Shown: one piece after another, positions 21,950-33,561 of the stretch
Numbering within the stretch: position 1 is the stretch's first letter
How the letters are laid out: each line of letters begins with the position of its first letter
Source of the DNA: Aporrectodea caliginosa
Taxonomy: Eukaryota > Annelida > Clitellata > Crassiclitellata > Lumbricidae
Direction: 5' to 3'
DNA length: 64,000 bases
Assembly (NCBI GenBank): GCA_020284085.1
Contig: JACEVL010000055.1
Coordinates: 1 to 64,000, forward strand
Position numbers and translations under genes: made by a program
Notes under the pieces: model-generated
Seen by the model: only the letters and a program-made list of their open reading frames with translations
The model's database searches: none
What the model was told of the DNA's origin: nothing

Positions 21950-22635
21950 TCGCCAATTGTATCGAGACAACAGCGGAGCGTAGGCCTATACAGTAGTATA
22001 CACTCGTATTCTAATTTTTAATCCTCCTCACCTGCCTTCGTCAATACCGTCTAGCAGTGCATGCAGGCCTACTGAGGTCTGGAAGTCTTAGCCGTTTGAG
22101 ATTTAAAAGCAAAAAAGTACAAATTCACAGTAGCCTTGTATTTTGTTAAATCACTGCAAATTCACGACAAGAAATCACGCTTTTATTTACTAAGATCCGA
22201 CCAAACTATAACGCAGATAAGAAAGAAACGATGCGCTGGCTACTTATAAAAGTCAGTGTAGGTCTACACGTCCTGCATCGCATAACGTGACGTTTGTGTT
22301 TACTTGGCTGTAATCAATGTGATCGTATATCAATAACATAGATCAAAGCAGCGACGCAATGTCGCTGTGTAATGTCACGTTGTAGAGTCAACGTTCGGCA
22401 CCTGTAGTGAGGTTCTGCAATTCTGGATATTCATTACACGAATTACCAAGTTCTTGTCTGTAAAACTATGAAGCTAGGGCGACACATGTCTTTTAAGAAA
22501 GTCGTCTTGCATTAATCTTACAAAATTTGTCAAGAATCACTACAATTCACCGCATTTGGGGAAATTTACGGCATTCACAGCAAATAGCGAAAATCATGGA
22601 ATTCACCGCTTCCGTAACTTCCTGAATATCTACAA
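21950..22635. repeat. U4 intron piece plus dispersed repeat
   Basis: 21955-22095 matches the intron (CGAGACAACAGCGGAG; CCGTCTAGCAGTGC). 22095-22600 is the inverted counterpart of 5000-5650. No gene is visible. Confidence 0.55.
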
Positions 22636-22639
22636 TCCC

Positions 22640-23365
22640 TAAGGATGTATCCTCATCCTGGCTCATCCAAGCTCTCGTCATCTCTCGTCTCGACTACTGC
22701 AACTCTGTCCTATCCGGTCTTCCATCATCGACACTGCAACCCTTAGGCAGGGTTTAAAGTGGTGTGGGAACTGTGGGAACGGCGTTCCCACTGCTATCGA
22801 AATTCTTTGCTTGCGTTTCCAATAAAACTCTTCTTCGAAGTTCCCACTGCTCACCCAAACCACTATAACCACTGCCCTTAGGCTATCCTCAGTTCTACAC
22901 ACCGCCGCTCGCCTAATGAAAGATCTTGGTCCAAGAGATCACATCACGCCTACACTGCAACAACTTCACTGGCTCCCATCCGCGCCCGTATCGCCTTCAA
23001 AATCTGCCTTCTCGTGTAACACATTCACTCTGGCACATCTCCCTCATACATGGCATCCATGGTCACGCCATTTTCTGTTTTCAATACTAGAGGTCTCCGA
23101 TCGTCGACGAGAGGAAATTTCACCGTACTTCGCACAAACCGGAAGTTTGGAAACCGTGCTTTTTCTGTCTCTGGACCCTTAGAATGGAGCAGTCTTCCAG
23201 CTTTAGTTCGACAGTGCATATCTGTTGCACAGTTTAAAACAAAATCAAAAACTCAACTGTTTACTTTGCACTATGACAAAAAATGTAGCAAAACGCGCTC
23301 TCGTGCAAGACTTGTCTTGTTAAAGCCCGCTATAAATTTTCATTTGTATTGTATTGTATTGTATG
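22640..23365 (+). mobile_element. LINE 3' fragment (reverse-transcriptase C-terminus), interrupted by a MITE
   Basis: With the insertion at 22748-22874 removed, the plus strand reads ALVISRLDYCNSVLSGLPS, then HTAARLMKDLGPRDHITP, then LQQLHWLPS, and after a frame change NRAFSVSGPLEWSSLPALV. This is the standard C-terminal sequence of non-LTR reverse transcriptases of the CR1/L2/Jockey type. It ends in a TATTG tandem tail at about 23345-23365. It is truncated at its 5' end and frame-broken. Confidence 0.88.
22748..22874. mobile_element. 127-bp hAT-type MITE inside the LINE
   Basis: Ends are CAGGGTTTAAAGTGGTG and, inverted, CCACTATAACCACTG. Flanks CCCTTAGG at 22740-22747 and 22875-22882 form a perfect 8-bp duplication. 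Excising the element and one flank restores a continuous LINE reading frame across the site, which confirms the boundaries. Confidence 0.9.
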
Positions 23366-24240
23366 TTGCAGGAAGATACGGGCTTGGAAATAGTTTGATA
23401 TCGTCAATATCCTTTAGGAAACTTTAAGTTTTTCTGTCATGCAACCTTTTGTGGTTTAATTTCTGTTCAGCCATGCAGGTATAATTATGGTAGCCTTATT
23501 AAGTTTATGGGGCAGCAGTGAATCAAGATCCACTATTTTAGCGTTTTTTTAATTCAGGAAATGACTATTTTTATTTATTATATTATTATTATAATTGAAT
23601 TTTTAACGTGCGCAACTCAAGGAGAAATAGTGAGTTTTTAGCCGCTTTTTGAAGGAAGGAAGTGAATTTGAGCTACGAAGAGAGAGTGGTAGTCGATTCC
23701 ATTCCATGGGGCAGAGGCAGAGAATACACGCGAGTCCACAACTTGTCTGCATCGTGAATCAGCTAAAAGAACAGGACTTGATGATTGCATGCAACGATGA
23801 GGGCTGTATGAAGTTAGATGTGAATGAAGGTAGGGAGTTGTGCTATTGCTGAGGGCTTTGTTGGCCAGACAGGCTAATTTAAATTTGATTCTGAATTCAA
23901 CAGGAAGCCAATGCAGCTGATCGAGTAGAACTGAGGAGCTTGTTCGTTGTGGAACGCGCAGCACTACGCGAGCCAAGGAGTTTTGGATGCGATGCAGCCT
24001 GTTGAGCTCGAGGTCTGAGAGACCCACAAAACTGAATTAGCATAATCAAGGCGAGGAGAAAGTGAACAGGCTATGGCAAGTAGCATAGCCTACCAACGAA
24101 TTAAGAATAAAGTGTGCAAGGACTATTTAAGACAGTCGAAACGGACGGTAAATTCATGTTCAATGTGTTTGTTGCAATTGTCTTTGCGACATTGTGTCTT
24201 TGGCGATCGTATTGGTAGAATTCTGATTCTGTCTCCCATT
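23366..24240 (+). other. U4 intron with an inserted LINE fragment
   Basis: 23375-23575 (GATATCGTCAATATCCTTT; TTTAATTCAGGAAATGACT) and 24070-24240 (GCATAGCCTACCAACGAATT; GGCGATCGTATTGG) match the zinc-finger intron. They flank a minus-strand LINE at about 23577-24060. The intron is then interrupted by a hAT-type element at 24241. Confidence 0.65.
23577..24060 (-). mobile_element. LINE 3' fragment (CR1/L2-like)
   Basis: The minus-strand frame at 23638-24027 reads LSDLELNRLHRIQNSLARVV, LDQLHWLPVEFRIKFKLACL and ANKALSNSTTPYLHS, the same LINE family as 6595-7345. The 3' end, at the low-coordinate side, is an ATT-rich tail. It inserted into the intron of U4. Confidence 0.87.
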
Positions 24241-25119
24241 CAGTGTTATTTCAGTTAAGGTTTTTCAGTTACAGTTACAGTTAAAGTTATCTAATTTATG
24301 ATTTTTCAGTTAAAGTTATAGTTACAGTTAGCTGAAATCAGATTTTTCAGTTAAAAGTTATTTTTTTTATTTTTCAGTTACAGTTTATGTTATTTCTCTT
24401 TATTTTTCAGTTATAGCATCAGTTATTTTTTCACAAGTCATGACTAATGACACACTGACCACAAGTATTCTGAACAGTTACCAGAAATATTTATACAGCA
24501 AATCAACGTATTGTCAGTTTACTTTAAAGAAGACACGACGTTCCAGATTAACACTTGCTCTGTTCCGACAATTAGTGTGCCAAACTCGTTGTTTCAGCAT
24601 CCTTTAAAGCAACAGTGCGAACACAACATCGACTTTTGTCGTCTGCGGCTTCATAAAAAAAATGTTCCCACACGATACTTTCTACTTTTTGACCACTACT
24701 TGGCTTAAACATTATTCTCGTAGTTGTGGATTGTTTTACGAATTTACGGTTTAGCGCCAATGACAACATAACGAAAGGAAAAGGAACCGGAAGTGAAACG
24801 AATATAGAAGACTGAAAAGAAACCAGAAGTGAAACTAGCATAGAAAACTGAAAAGAAACTAGAAGCACCTGAAAATGAGTATAGAAAACTGACCGTAGAC
24901 TAGAGTAGGATTACCATTCAAAAAGTAAGTAAGAAAAACACTCATGTTTTATTTTTCAGTTAACTTTTGTTATTTTTCAGTTATACAGTTTTTGTTTTTC
25001 AGTTACTATTACAGTTTCAGTTATTCAGTATTTTTCAGTTTCAGTTACAGTTAACTGACCAACATTTTTCAGTTATTTTGCTATTTCAGTTCCAGTTACA
25101 GTTAATAGAAATAACACTG
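24241..25119. mobile_element. hAT-type MITE with CAGTTA arrays
   Basis: It starts CAGTGTTATTTCAGTTAA and ends with inverted AATAGAAATAACACTG. Flanks CTCCCATT at 24233-24240 and 25120-25127 are a perfect 8-bp duplication, and other units show the empty site (CTGTCTCCCATAATAC in U6). About 170 bases at each end are arrays of TTTTTCAGTTACAGTTA; the middle is unique and non-coding. Confidence 0.9.
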
Positions 25120-25294
25120 CTCCCATTTATGTCTTTTATATTACGACTACGGTGCTTTTAATTTTTTAGGTTAACAATATGAATAAATAAATGCAAGAGA
25201 AAAGTAAATGTACTGTTTTGGATTTCAGCTGAATGCTTAATTAGTTTCAAACTGGAAAAGGCAAAGAACTGACGAGGCTGGAAAATAATTTCAG

Positions 25295-26426
25295 TCCAGA
25301 GAAACTTACAAGAGGTTCAGTGTTTTCAAGTCTAACATTGTGCGAAAATCAGACAGTTCATAATAATTGAATATTTTAGAAAGCATTTCATCCAAGAATT
25401 CATTAGAATATTCCATCGGAAATTGAACACAACAAAAGATAGAAAGTTCCCAGCTATGTAAGAAATCATTTATGAAGGATTGTCATACGAAGCAAAACAA
25501 GAAAAGTCATTCCAAAGTAAAGAAACACGAATGCGAGTTTTGCAAAACAGATATTTACGCACAGCGACAACCTACAGAGGCACATGAGGAACGGTACTAA
25601 AGAAAAAGCATACCTTTGTCTGTTATGTCTGGAAATACACCGTAAAACCCATACTGGAGAGAAACCGTTTCAGTGCGTGCAATTTAAACAAGTAGTTTCT
25701 TGTTCTTGCAGTCTACAGAACCATGTTAGAATCCATACGGGAGAGAGAAACCTTACCAATGCCAATTATGTCAAAAGCGTTTTTCCAGATCTTCAGATCT
25801 GACACGTCATGCTAGAATTCACACCGGAGAGAAACCGTACAAATGTCAGTTATGTGCGTTGAAAACCCAGTATGAAGGTTATCTAAAAAGTCACATGAGA
25901 ACACATACTGGAGAGAAACCACATCTTTGCTGGGGATGTCAGAAAACATTCTCATCATATTCAGGTCTGAAAAATCATGAAAAAACCCACCCTGAAGAGA
26001 AACGATTTCTGTGTGTTGTTTGTAAAAAAAACATTTTCAACACCTTCATCGCTACAAATTCATGTTAGAATTCACACTGGAGAGAGACCATACCAATGTC
26101 ATATATGTAAAAAGAATTATTACAAATCTTCTGTCCTGCGAAATCATTTTCGAACCCATACTGGAGAAAAACCACACCAATGCCAGACATGTCAAAAACG
26201 GTTTATCCGACCTTGTGATCTTAAATGTCATGCAAGAACTCATACTGGAGAGAAACCATACCACTGCCAGTTATGCGAATTTAAAACTAATGATAAAAGT
26301 CATCTAAATCGGCACACGAGAACACATACTGGAGAGAAACCATACCTTTGCCAGACATGTCAGAAAACTTTCTCGTGGGCTTCAGGTCTGAGAAGTCATG
26401 AAAAAACCCACCCAGTGTCTGGTTGA
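25295..26426 (+). pseudogene. U4: zinc-finger pseudogene
   Basis: The acceptor AATAATTTCAG (AG at 25293-25294) opens the exon. The family start is replaced (AATATTTTAGAAAGC), an in-frame TGA follows in IGN*TQQKIESS, and shifts occur in the first fingers, at about 25740 (extra GA in GGGAGAGAGAAACC) and at about 26028 (A8 instead of A7). The last frame, 25977-26426, still carries a partial finger and four complete ones: CKKNYYKSSVLRNH, CQKRFIRPCDLKCH, CEFKTNDKSHLNRH, CQKTFSWASGLRSH, then HPVSG stop. Exon 1 is deleted upstream. With at least four independent lesions this is a true pseudogene. Confidence 0.9.
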
Positions 26427-27480
26427 AGTTTGTAAAATCACTTTTTTTAAGTTTACAGTCTACAAATTATGTTGGAACCATACTTGAAGAACGCCATACA
26501 AATTCCAGTTACCGGTATATCAGAGAACATTCTCATGCGATTATTTCAGACTTTGTCAGTTATCATTTATTCACTTCGTCAGAAATACAAGAATGAATTC
26601 TATATGGGTAGAAACATTCTGGGTCAGGTTTGTAAAACATATATTCGCGGTATTCAAGTCTGGAAAGAAACAATAGTCTCAACCATAAATTACCTGAATT
26701 ATTTTACGTTGTTGGAGTTCACCAAAAACGGTAAGGGAACAAAGAAGAAAATGGAATTGTGTAGCTACTCAATATAAATGATGTTATGCACGAACGAATT
26801 CATGCATATCAATTTTGTGTTCACAGTAAGAGCTTTAGAGCAGTGCAACTGAGTAGGCTATTCCTGTAGCACTTGGAGATATTCTAGGATCCTGCTTTTG
26901 TTTTGCGTGTTTGGAACATTTTTAGTTCAGTTTATTTGGCCGATTATGCTTATATCTAATTAAGCATTTTAACTCAATTGTTTTTTATAATTGTATCGAT
27001 TGTATGTTTCACGTGATCTTCTGTGGCTGTGTTTGTGTTGTTTTCACTCAATCCAAGTTTTACATTGTTGTGTTCTCACACTGTTACTGTTGCGTAACTG
27101 CACATGCAAGTAATTGCAACGATAGTTTCACAATTAGTACTGATGTTAAAGTTGATAAGTCTTAGTAAATAAAGTTAGTTCGATCTTTTTGTCATAGTTA
27201 AGCAAATACGATATGCATCATTCGTTTGTAAACGCAATAAGGCTGAGAGCGCAAGATAGATCTGCAGTAACTTGCTCAGAAAAGGTGTGTACGAAACATT
27301 TTCGCGATCTTCGAGTCTACGGTGAAAGAGTCTCAACCAGAAATGACCTGACATAGGCCTATTTGACGTTATTGAGTTCACCAACAACAGTTGGTTACAA
27401 TAAGAAATAATGGATGTGTGGAGCTACTCAATCTATGATGATACGCACGAAAGAATTCGTGTATATCAGTTTTGTATTGA
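26427..27480 (+). other. U4 3' region, with partial tandem repetition
   Basis: Decayed finger-like sequence follows the stop (CAGAGAACATTCTCATGCG at about 26521). AATAAA lies at 27168-27173. After it, 27290-27480 repeats the block ATTTTCGCGATCTTCGAG to TCAATCTATGATGATACGC, so part of the 3' region is duplicated in tandem. Confidence 0.65.
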
Positions 27481-27494
27481 AAGTAACAGCTTCT

Positions 27495-27790
27495 TTGTGA
27501 TCCTATAAGTCGTCCTTTTTCGGTTGCTCTAGTTTCCTTTTCCGTTCGTTAGACCGACAAGATCTCTTGCTGCCTCGGAGTGCTATTGCCCAATACCGCG
27601 CTTACGCGTCTGTTGACTCTGCTCTGGAACGATCTTCCCTCTATGACTCCCTCTCTGATCTTAAGTGGGGTTAGGCCCACTTCTGTCTTTGCCCGTACTC
27701 TAAAGACTTTTCTGTTCTCGCGAGGCTTTTCGCACTGGGAGCGCTTCTGATTAGGTTGCAATGTGAGAGGCGCTTTAGAAAGCCGTAGGG
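27495..27790 (+). mobile_element. LINE C-terminal fragment
   Basis: The plus strand from about 27557 reads DKISCCLGVLLPNTALTRLL, then LLWNDLPSMTP, then ARTLKTFLFSRGFSHWERF stop. LWNDLPS and the following basic segment are the usual end of CR1/L2-like ORF2. A GAGCGCTTCTGA / GGCGCTTTAG tail follows. Confidence 0.7.
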
Positions 27791-27869
27791 CCTAAATACA
27801 ATAAATGTATATGTTCGCGGTTTTCTATAGAGACTGTAGGCCTATAATTATGGCCTCGACCCTGCGATA

Positions 27870-28145
27870 GAAAGAGAGGCAGAACGACGGACAGTTGGAC
27901 GGTCGGACAAAAGTACGGGCAGAAGGACGAGCGGACAAAGAGACGAAGGAAAACGAAATAAAGGGAGACCAAGACTACGTTGGATAGACAATAATAATTA
28001 AATAAATGTTGACTAACATCACTTGGACTCACGCTAAGTGGGGCAATGGACTTGACAAAATCCACCCAAGGCAGTGGATATCATTTATTCGTACCCATCA
28101 CCGCCAAATAGCTGGCGTAAGGAACTAATGATGATGACGATGATG
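27870..28145 (+). mobile_element. Second LINE 3' end with (GAT)n tail
   Basis: The plus strand contains KRNKGRPRLRWID at about 27951-27990 and, in a shifted frame, RQWISFIRTHHRQIAGVRN stop at about 28068-28125, followed by GATGATGACGATGATGA. GRPRLRWID and HHRQIAG followed by GAT repeats are a familiar LINE C-terminus and tail of a family different from the CR1/L2-like copies. The subgroup is not certain. Confidence 0.65.
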
Positions 28146-28273
28146 AACTTGGAAGATAGAGAAGCCGTCCGGAGTAGCAACGTCATGCTTGATGCAGTCC
28201 AGTGTTTCAACACAGATTCACGTCTCACACATAGCTAGGATGTTCAGCTGTCCATCTGTGATCGTATCGTAAT

Positions 28274-28630
28274 CAGGGCTGCTAAAGGCTTGGTTTTTGG
28301 TTTTTGGTTTTTTAGTTTAAAAAAAAAAGAACAAAAAACCTCAAATTTTGTTTTTTGTTTTTTTACAATTTTCAAAATTATAAATGCAAAAAATTTTCGT
28401 CTTTTCAACTCTCTTGGCAATTGTTGTATGGTCTTTGTTAACTTCGTTTTATGACATTATACGGTTCTACTGTTCTAGTTAATTTAATTTATATGCATCT
28501 GATTAATTTGAACGGTTTTATGCCATTTTTATGAGTTTTATGATCCGAAATAGAAAAATCTAAAAAAAACAAAACAAAAAAAAAAAAAAACAACTTTCCA
28601 TTTTGAAAAGTTTGGTTTTTTGCACCCCTG
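28274..28630. mobile_element. hAT-type MITE rich in A and T runs
   Basis: It starts CAGGGCTGCTAAAGGC and ends TTTGCACCCCTG. The flanks ATCGTAAT (28266-28273, 28631-28638) match over 8 bp, but the right flank is a CGTAAT repeat, so the duplication is less decisive than elsewhere. The interior is dominated by poly-A/T and GGTTTTTTG motifs. An inverted relative lies at about 58890-59190. Confidence 0.75.
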
Positions 28631-28739
28631 ATCGTAATCGTAGTTGCAATCGTAAACGTATTTGTAATCGTAGTCGTAATCGTAATCATAATTTTAAACT
28701 CTAAATTTCTGTAGGCCTACTCTGAAGCAACGCGCAAAG

Positions 28740-28990
28740 CTCCAGTTTATAATTGAAGATGCACCTTTTCCCATCTGACTGATGGCTGCCTAAACAGCGA
28801 CTCTGAGACGCACTTAACACGCGCTATACAAAATATGTTCTGTTACATTACATTCTTGAGCGCTGCGTCTTGTCAAAGGGGTTGTCCAGAGATCGATGTC
28901 CAGTAGAGCTTGAGTGACCTTTTGATCAGGCAATGAATGATGCTAGATCGACGAATGTTTTAGCGGATGAGACTATTCTTACTCTTAGGC
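28740..28990. repeat. LINE/SINE tail fragment and unassigned sequence
   Basis: It contains CACGCGCTATACAAAATATG, a LINE/SINE-like 3' tail motif, and a GCGCTGCGTCTTGTCAAAGG stretch. Nothing coding is apparent. Confidence 0.4.
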
Positions 28991-29049
28991 AACTGGCTAT
29001 CCTAAGTTCCTAACATTGTTTATCTTCAAGATATCACCGTGATAAATAA

Positions 29050-30059
29050 TTATATGACTTTACATTAATAAATTTGACACTTGGTTCTCGTCCGACTTTC
29101 TTGTCTTAATCCCATATCTTTTTAAAAATCGCAGGAAATGTCTTAAAATCTGTCAAAGTCATGCTATGTTTTAAATAGACCTACTCGCATAGTTACTTCA
29201 ATATAAAATCGTTACGGCAGTTTAGTGCAATCTGGGATTATTATAACTGAAGTAATAATAGTCCCAGGTGCAATATATATAAACTTCTGTGACAGATTTC
29301 CAACTGTAAGGCTGCATCAAGAATGAATCTGACACCTCTTATAGTACGATATAAACTCTTTGGCACGTAATGAGAACAAATAATGATGACGTCACTATTT
29401 TCAGCGACTTGGTCTACTCTACTAGGTAAAGTTTGAAATCTACTGTTTAAAAATTAATTACTGTTAATCGAGGATAATTAATAATTTTCAATTGCTTTAC
29501 GTTTTCAGTTGAACGTTCCCTTATAATAATTATCACGGTAAAGTCTCACAACTAGCGGATCGCAATTAATGTGGCGTTTCCATATCCGTCTTTCGTTTAG
29601 TTCGTCAATATGTAGGCCATGGTGTAGGCATAAGCTGCTTAACGGTAAACCAAAATAACTTTCCATTAATATCTGTTCCATATAAAAATTTCAACGGATT
29701 TTACTTCCTTTCTTGATAATTTTTTATTGCTACCAAGGGCGTAACTCTGCCCTATATACTGGTGGTGACAAATCTCCTCCCCTTCCCTCTGTCCTTTCCT
29801 TCTCCCTCTCCTTTACGTCCCCTTCCTTATAATAATGCTTTATTCGCCACTTTGTAGTCGACAACAGATAAGAAAGTACATGTTTACATTGTGTTTGACA
29901 ACTGTTAATCTGTGCATAGACGAAACTGAGACCACCACAATAGAGCTAGCAGTTCCTTTAGAATCATTGGTATGCAACGAAACTTACTTCAACTAAAATA
30001 ACGATAGGCGAAAGTGGTTGCGACTGTCACCGACATTTTTAAAGTGATGATGACCGGAC
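29050..30059 (+). promoter_or_regulatory. Zinc-finger upstream module (left half, split by a transposon)
   Basis: It is co-linear with 45712-46745 upstream of U6. TGACGTCA lies at 29387-29394; TTTCCATATCCGTCTTTCGT at about 29575; the CACTGAGACC-type block at about 29926. At 30059, after GATGATGACCGGAC, a 3.65-kb Mutator-like element interrupts it just upstream of the TATA box. Co-linearity resumes after 33713. Confidence 0.75.
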
Positions 30060-30763
30060 GCATAATTGCCCTATGTGTATACAGAGAACCAAAACTAAAC
30101 CAAAGCGTTCTAATTCCCGTAACTCTTGGCTCTCATTGGTTGACATTACGCTGTTCCTTCAACTGGCAGCACTCCTACTTTGCCTCGAGTACGCGAGCTA
30201 GCGCAAGGCCCTGGGAGGTTGGGAGTGCGCTGGGCTCGTAGCCTCGTGCAAAATTATGATAATCGCAGTGTCCTATCGAGTGAGGCACTGTTTTCCTTGC
30301 TGTTAATTACTGAACAATTTATAAGAATAATAATTATTGTGTGACTGTATTTAGGCCTACAGTCTTTGCGAAACTATGGTTACGTGTAGCTATGATAACT
30401 TGTAGCTATCATGGCATAAGAAGCCAAGAGACCATTGTTACTAATTCAAGGACAAGGATTAACATCACTGATATTTCTTTCAACATACTCAGTATTTTAA
30501 AGCATTACAGGAAAAATAGTAAAAAGTTTATGTGATTGTTTGCATATTAAACAAACGTATTTATCAAATGAACAGTAAAGACATTGGCAGCAAAGACAGT
30601 TATTAATCCAAACCTTAACCGCACAGAACCGTTATAAGTTCAGACGTAAAAAATGACTGTTTTAGCAATGACTTGTCTACAGAACTACTGTATAACGCAA
30701 AGTAGTCAATATGTCACCTAATAACCTGATTGGTTATTAAAACACTATGTGAGTCAATACAGA

Positions 30764-31494
30764 TTAGTGACCCTCGCCATGGCTCTTTGCATTTGGTCGA
30801 TTCTCACTGACTGCAAGACCCAGTAACCGAGGTCGCTTGCTTGGCCTTCCTGTCTTGCCCAGAACAGCAAGAGGTCGACCAGACCTATGCCTTGCACTGC
30901 CCCTGGTAGAGGATGCACTACGACGTGCTATGGAAGTGGGCTGCACAGGGATCTTTCTCCTGCGATGGAAGCTATGCTGAGATCTACTGTTGAGGAAGGC
31001 ATACAGCTGACCAGGCGTTTTGATACGCTGAAGTTCAGCTGCATAGCGCTCAGCAGAGTGGAACAAACCCTGGTCGCTGGAGTTATCTTTTAACATGGAA
31101 ACAATTCTTTCTGTTTCCATGCTAATACGCTCCCATGGTCCACTACCACTAGCCACTCTACTAGCCGCACTGTCATCGGTGTCCAAACCATTCACGTCCA
31201 CAGCACTTGCTGTGCCTGTACTTTCAGGCTCACCGCTAGCTACGGACAACCCTTGTACAGGTGCTGTAGTCAAAGTAGCCACGACCGTCATTGGAGCGAA
31301 GAATGTTTCTTCAGCAACAACTTTACCCGTGGCTACACAGTACAGTTGTTGTTTATCAAGCAGTGACAGGTTTGGCGCATTCACAAAGTTCTTGCTATAC
31401 TTCAGGCGTGAGAACCGACAGAGCAAACGGACTGTCCTGCAGCATGACGGTATGTCCACTTGCTTCGAGATCAGCCTTTCTCTGCTCTGCTGCG
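30764..31494 (-). pseudogene. MULE transposase, terminal exon: pre-catalytic piece joined to C-terminal tail
   Basis: An acceptor (CTATTACAG) precedes 31494. The entry frame reads RAAEQRKADLEASGHTVML then QDSPFALSVLTP and stops just after, at about 31395. A different frame continues as KYSKNFVNAPNLSLLDKQQL and runs to ENRPNAKSHGEGH stop at 30764. From memory of MULE proteins, FALSVLTP precedes the DDE catalytic domain and the NAPxLxxxDKQQL segment follows the SWIM finger, so several hundred residues have been removed at an out-of-frame junction. The tail contains GRPSKRPR, a basic, nuclear-localisation-like patch. It cannot be catalytic. Confidence 0.7.
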
Positions 31495-31853
31495 CTGTAA
31501 TAGCAATCACAGGAAACTAAGTTTGATTTATTTAGTGAACACACTGCTATTAGTCTGCTTAAATGTCGTATAACCTAATATAATATGGAAAGTCTAAGCA
31601 AATAACTCTGATAGTTGTCTTAATGAAACAGCAGTATTATACCTGTTGGAGTAATAAAGTGATATTGTCAATTTTCCCAACACTCTGTTAGACCAAGTTC
31701 CGAAACCAAGTTACCATAATTGACTTGACAACACCGCATATATTATTAGCTTATGCCAACACACCAATACATACAAGTTTCTCTCGTAAAGCCAACCAAG
31801 ATTGGTCACAAACGACACAAGCAGAAACGTAACATAGTCAGATCATATTTTAC

Positions 31854-32051
31854 CGCTTAAAGTCGACAGTTCCAGTTGTGCCTCCAAAGTGCTGCTTGCG
31901 CCAATTATCGTGCAGTTTGTACAGCCATCTCTCAGGTGGATTGACGCTGCTGTCTGCTAGACGTTCATCGCTTTCCATCATCAGCAAGTCCTGATGGAAC
32001 ATCCGAGCCTCAGCGGGACTCTTTCCTATCCATGCATCAACATATGCACTG
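31854..32051 (-). pseudogene. MULE transposase, linker exon
   Basis: The minus strand reads SSAYVDAWIGKSPAEARMFH, a Met/Asp-rich stretch, LADSSVNPPERWLYKLHDNW and RKQHFG, between acceptor CAACTGCAG and donor AAGCG|GTAAAA. The pattern SPAEA...LADxSVNP...W matches the region between the zinc-binding and catalytic parts of invertebrate MULE proteins. The splice phase fits the terminal exon but not the preceding exon, so something between 32051 and 32548 is damaged or lost. Confidence 0.6.
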
Positions 32052-32547
32052 CTGCAGTTGCTTTACAGCAAATTGTATTTGAAAACGGAATAGATGACAC
32101 GACTTAAACCAAAAAATTCACAAAATAATGATAGCTAATTAATCGCAGGTAAACATTTTGCTAAGTAGGCTACTCAAAGTGTTCAAATGAATTCACAAGC
32201 ATTAGTGAAGCACGTAATATATAAATTACAAATTTCTCAATGTGGCTTACAAAACCAAATACTACTAGAAATAGACACCAAGCAAAGGACAAAATACAGC
32301 ATATACAGTTAAAGAAATATTTAGCACAATAAATATTGAAAAAGAAACATTTCAATCTAAAAAATAGATAATAAAGAAAATAAATAAAGAAGAAACAGTT
32401 AAGATGAGCAAATATGTCTGCAGAATGACTATTGCTACAATACTAATAAAACAAGCAAGATCTTCACAGGTATTTAAAACTATTGAAAGGGACTCAAATC
32501 ATCAGCCTAATAAACCTTAGACCAATAGTATAATGTAGTAAACTAAC

Positions 32548-32773
32548 CACTACTGAAGTACTCGAGGAAAGTGGATTTGGTTTCTTCAGATCTCTTTAGC
32601 CAATGCAGAGCCTCGGCATTGTGCAGCAGGTGACTATGCCTGTTGTCCACGCTGATGACACCAAAGAAACCGCGTCGTGCATGTTCGTCATGGCGCAGAA
32701 CATCTGGCGTGTTCTTCTTGACACGGATTGACAGTGTCGCTTCGCAGCCACATGACTTCTTGCTTGTTGACAG
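32548..32773 (-). pseudogene. MULE transposase, second zinc-binding exon
   Basis: Acceptor TTTACAG precedes 32773. The minus strand reads LSTSKKSCGCEATLSIRVKK, then HARRGFFGVISVDNRHSHLL and HNAEALHWLKRSEETKSTFL. CGCEA supplies a Cys pair and HSH the His pair that complete a zinc site begun by CHH in the first exon. This matches the FLYWCH/WRKY-GCM1-like N-terminal DNA-binding domain of MULEs. It joins in phase to the first exon. Confidence 0.7.
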
Positions 32774-33279
32774 CTGTAAATCGCATCAACAGTACATCAC
32801 GTTAATACTTACGTCAAACTGTAATGTTATTATAATAATAAGTCATATTATTATCCTGATTATATCACTACTTTAAGAAATTCAAAGGTATAGTTACAAC
32901 ATGTTTAAGATACTAAGCTTAAAAGCCATTAGTCAAATGATAAGCATCTGAGGATAAATATCCATATACAGACTACAAGAAACTTACTGATTCCTTAAAA
33001 TCTAGGCCTATTTAACCAAAGATGAGTTCCTAAACCATGCCATAAGATTACTTCTTAAACGTTTAAGGATAATTATCACAATGAATTTTAGATAATCACA
33101 AATTATAATATACAAACAAGACCTTAACATAAATCCCATAAAGTTTGTTTCTGTGCATGCTTCTAACCCTCAACCCTTAGATCAATTTCACACGTCGGAC
33201 TACTGTTAACTTTTTACAACCTTCAGTTGCATATGTCTCAGTAGGCCTATGCAATTCCATGAAAATTCGGTAATCTCAC

Positions 33280-33561
33280 CTTTCTCTTCTGACTGTGATG
33301 GCAGACGTAATCACGGCTGAACAGAAATCTCGCGTATTTCCCATCCGCCAGTTTCCTTTGACCAGCACGAGATACCCAATTCGTGCTCGTTCTCACTTTA
33401 AAGTAAGAAAGCCATTGTATGGCTTCAGACTCCGACGCCAAAGATGCACGAATAATAAACTTGCAGCTTAGCGCATCTCCACCAGGAGCTAAATCCGTCA
33501 CCTCGACCACCTCACTCTCAAAACAACAATCGCCGAATAAATTCTCAATGGCAGCTGCCAT
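33280..33561 (-). pseudogene. MULE transposase, first exon (N-terminus)
   Basis: The frame is open back to 33639; the more likely start is MAAAIENLFGD at 33561, in good context. It continues through CKFIIRASLASESEAIQWL and ADGKYARFLFSRDYVCHHSQ to KRK, followed by a strong donor AAG|GTGAGA at 33280/33279. GKYxRxLFSRxYxCHH is the hallmark start of the MULE zinc-binding domain. The exon itself looks intact, which suggests relatively recent origin, although the gene lacks its catalytic core. Confidence 0.7.

Noticed and set aside
23050..23427. 125-residue plus-strand frame as a host gene
   Set aside because: Its content (NRAFSVSGPLEWSSLPALV) is the end of a LINE reverse transcriptase followed by tail repeat.
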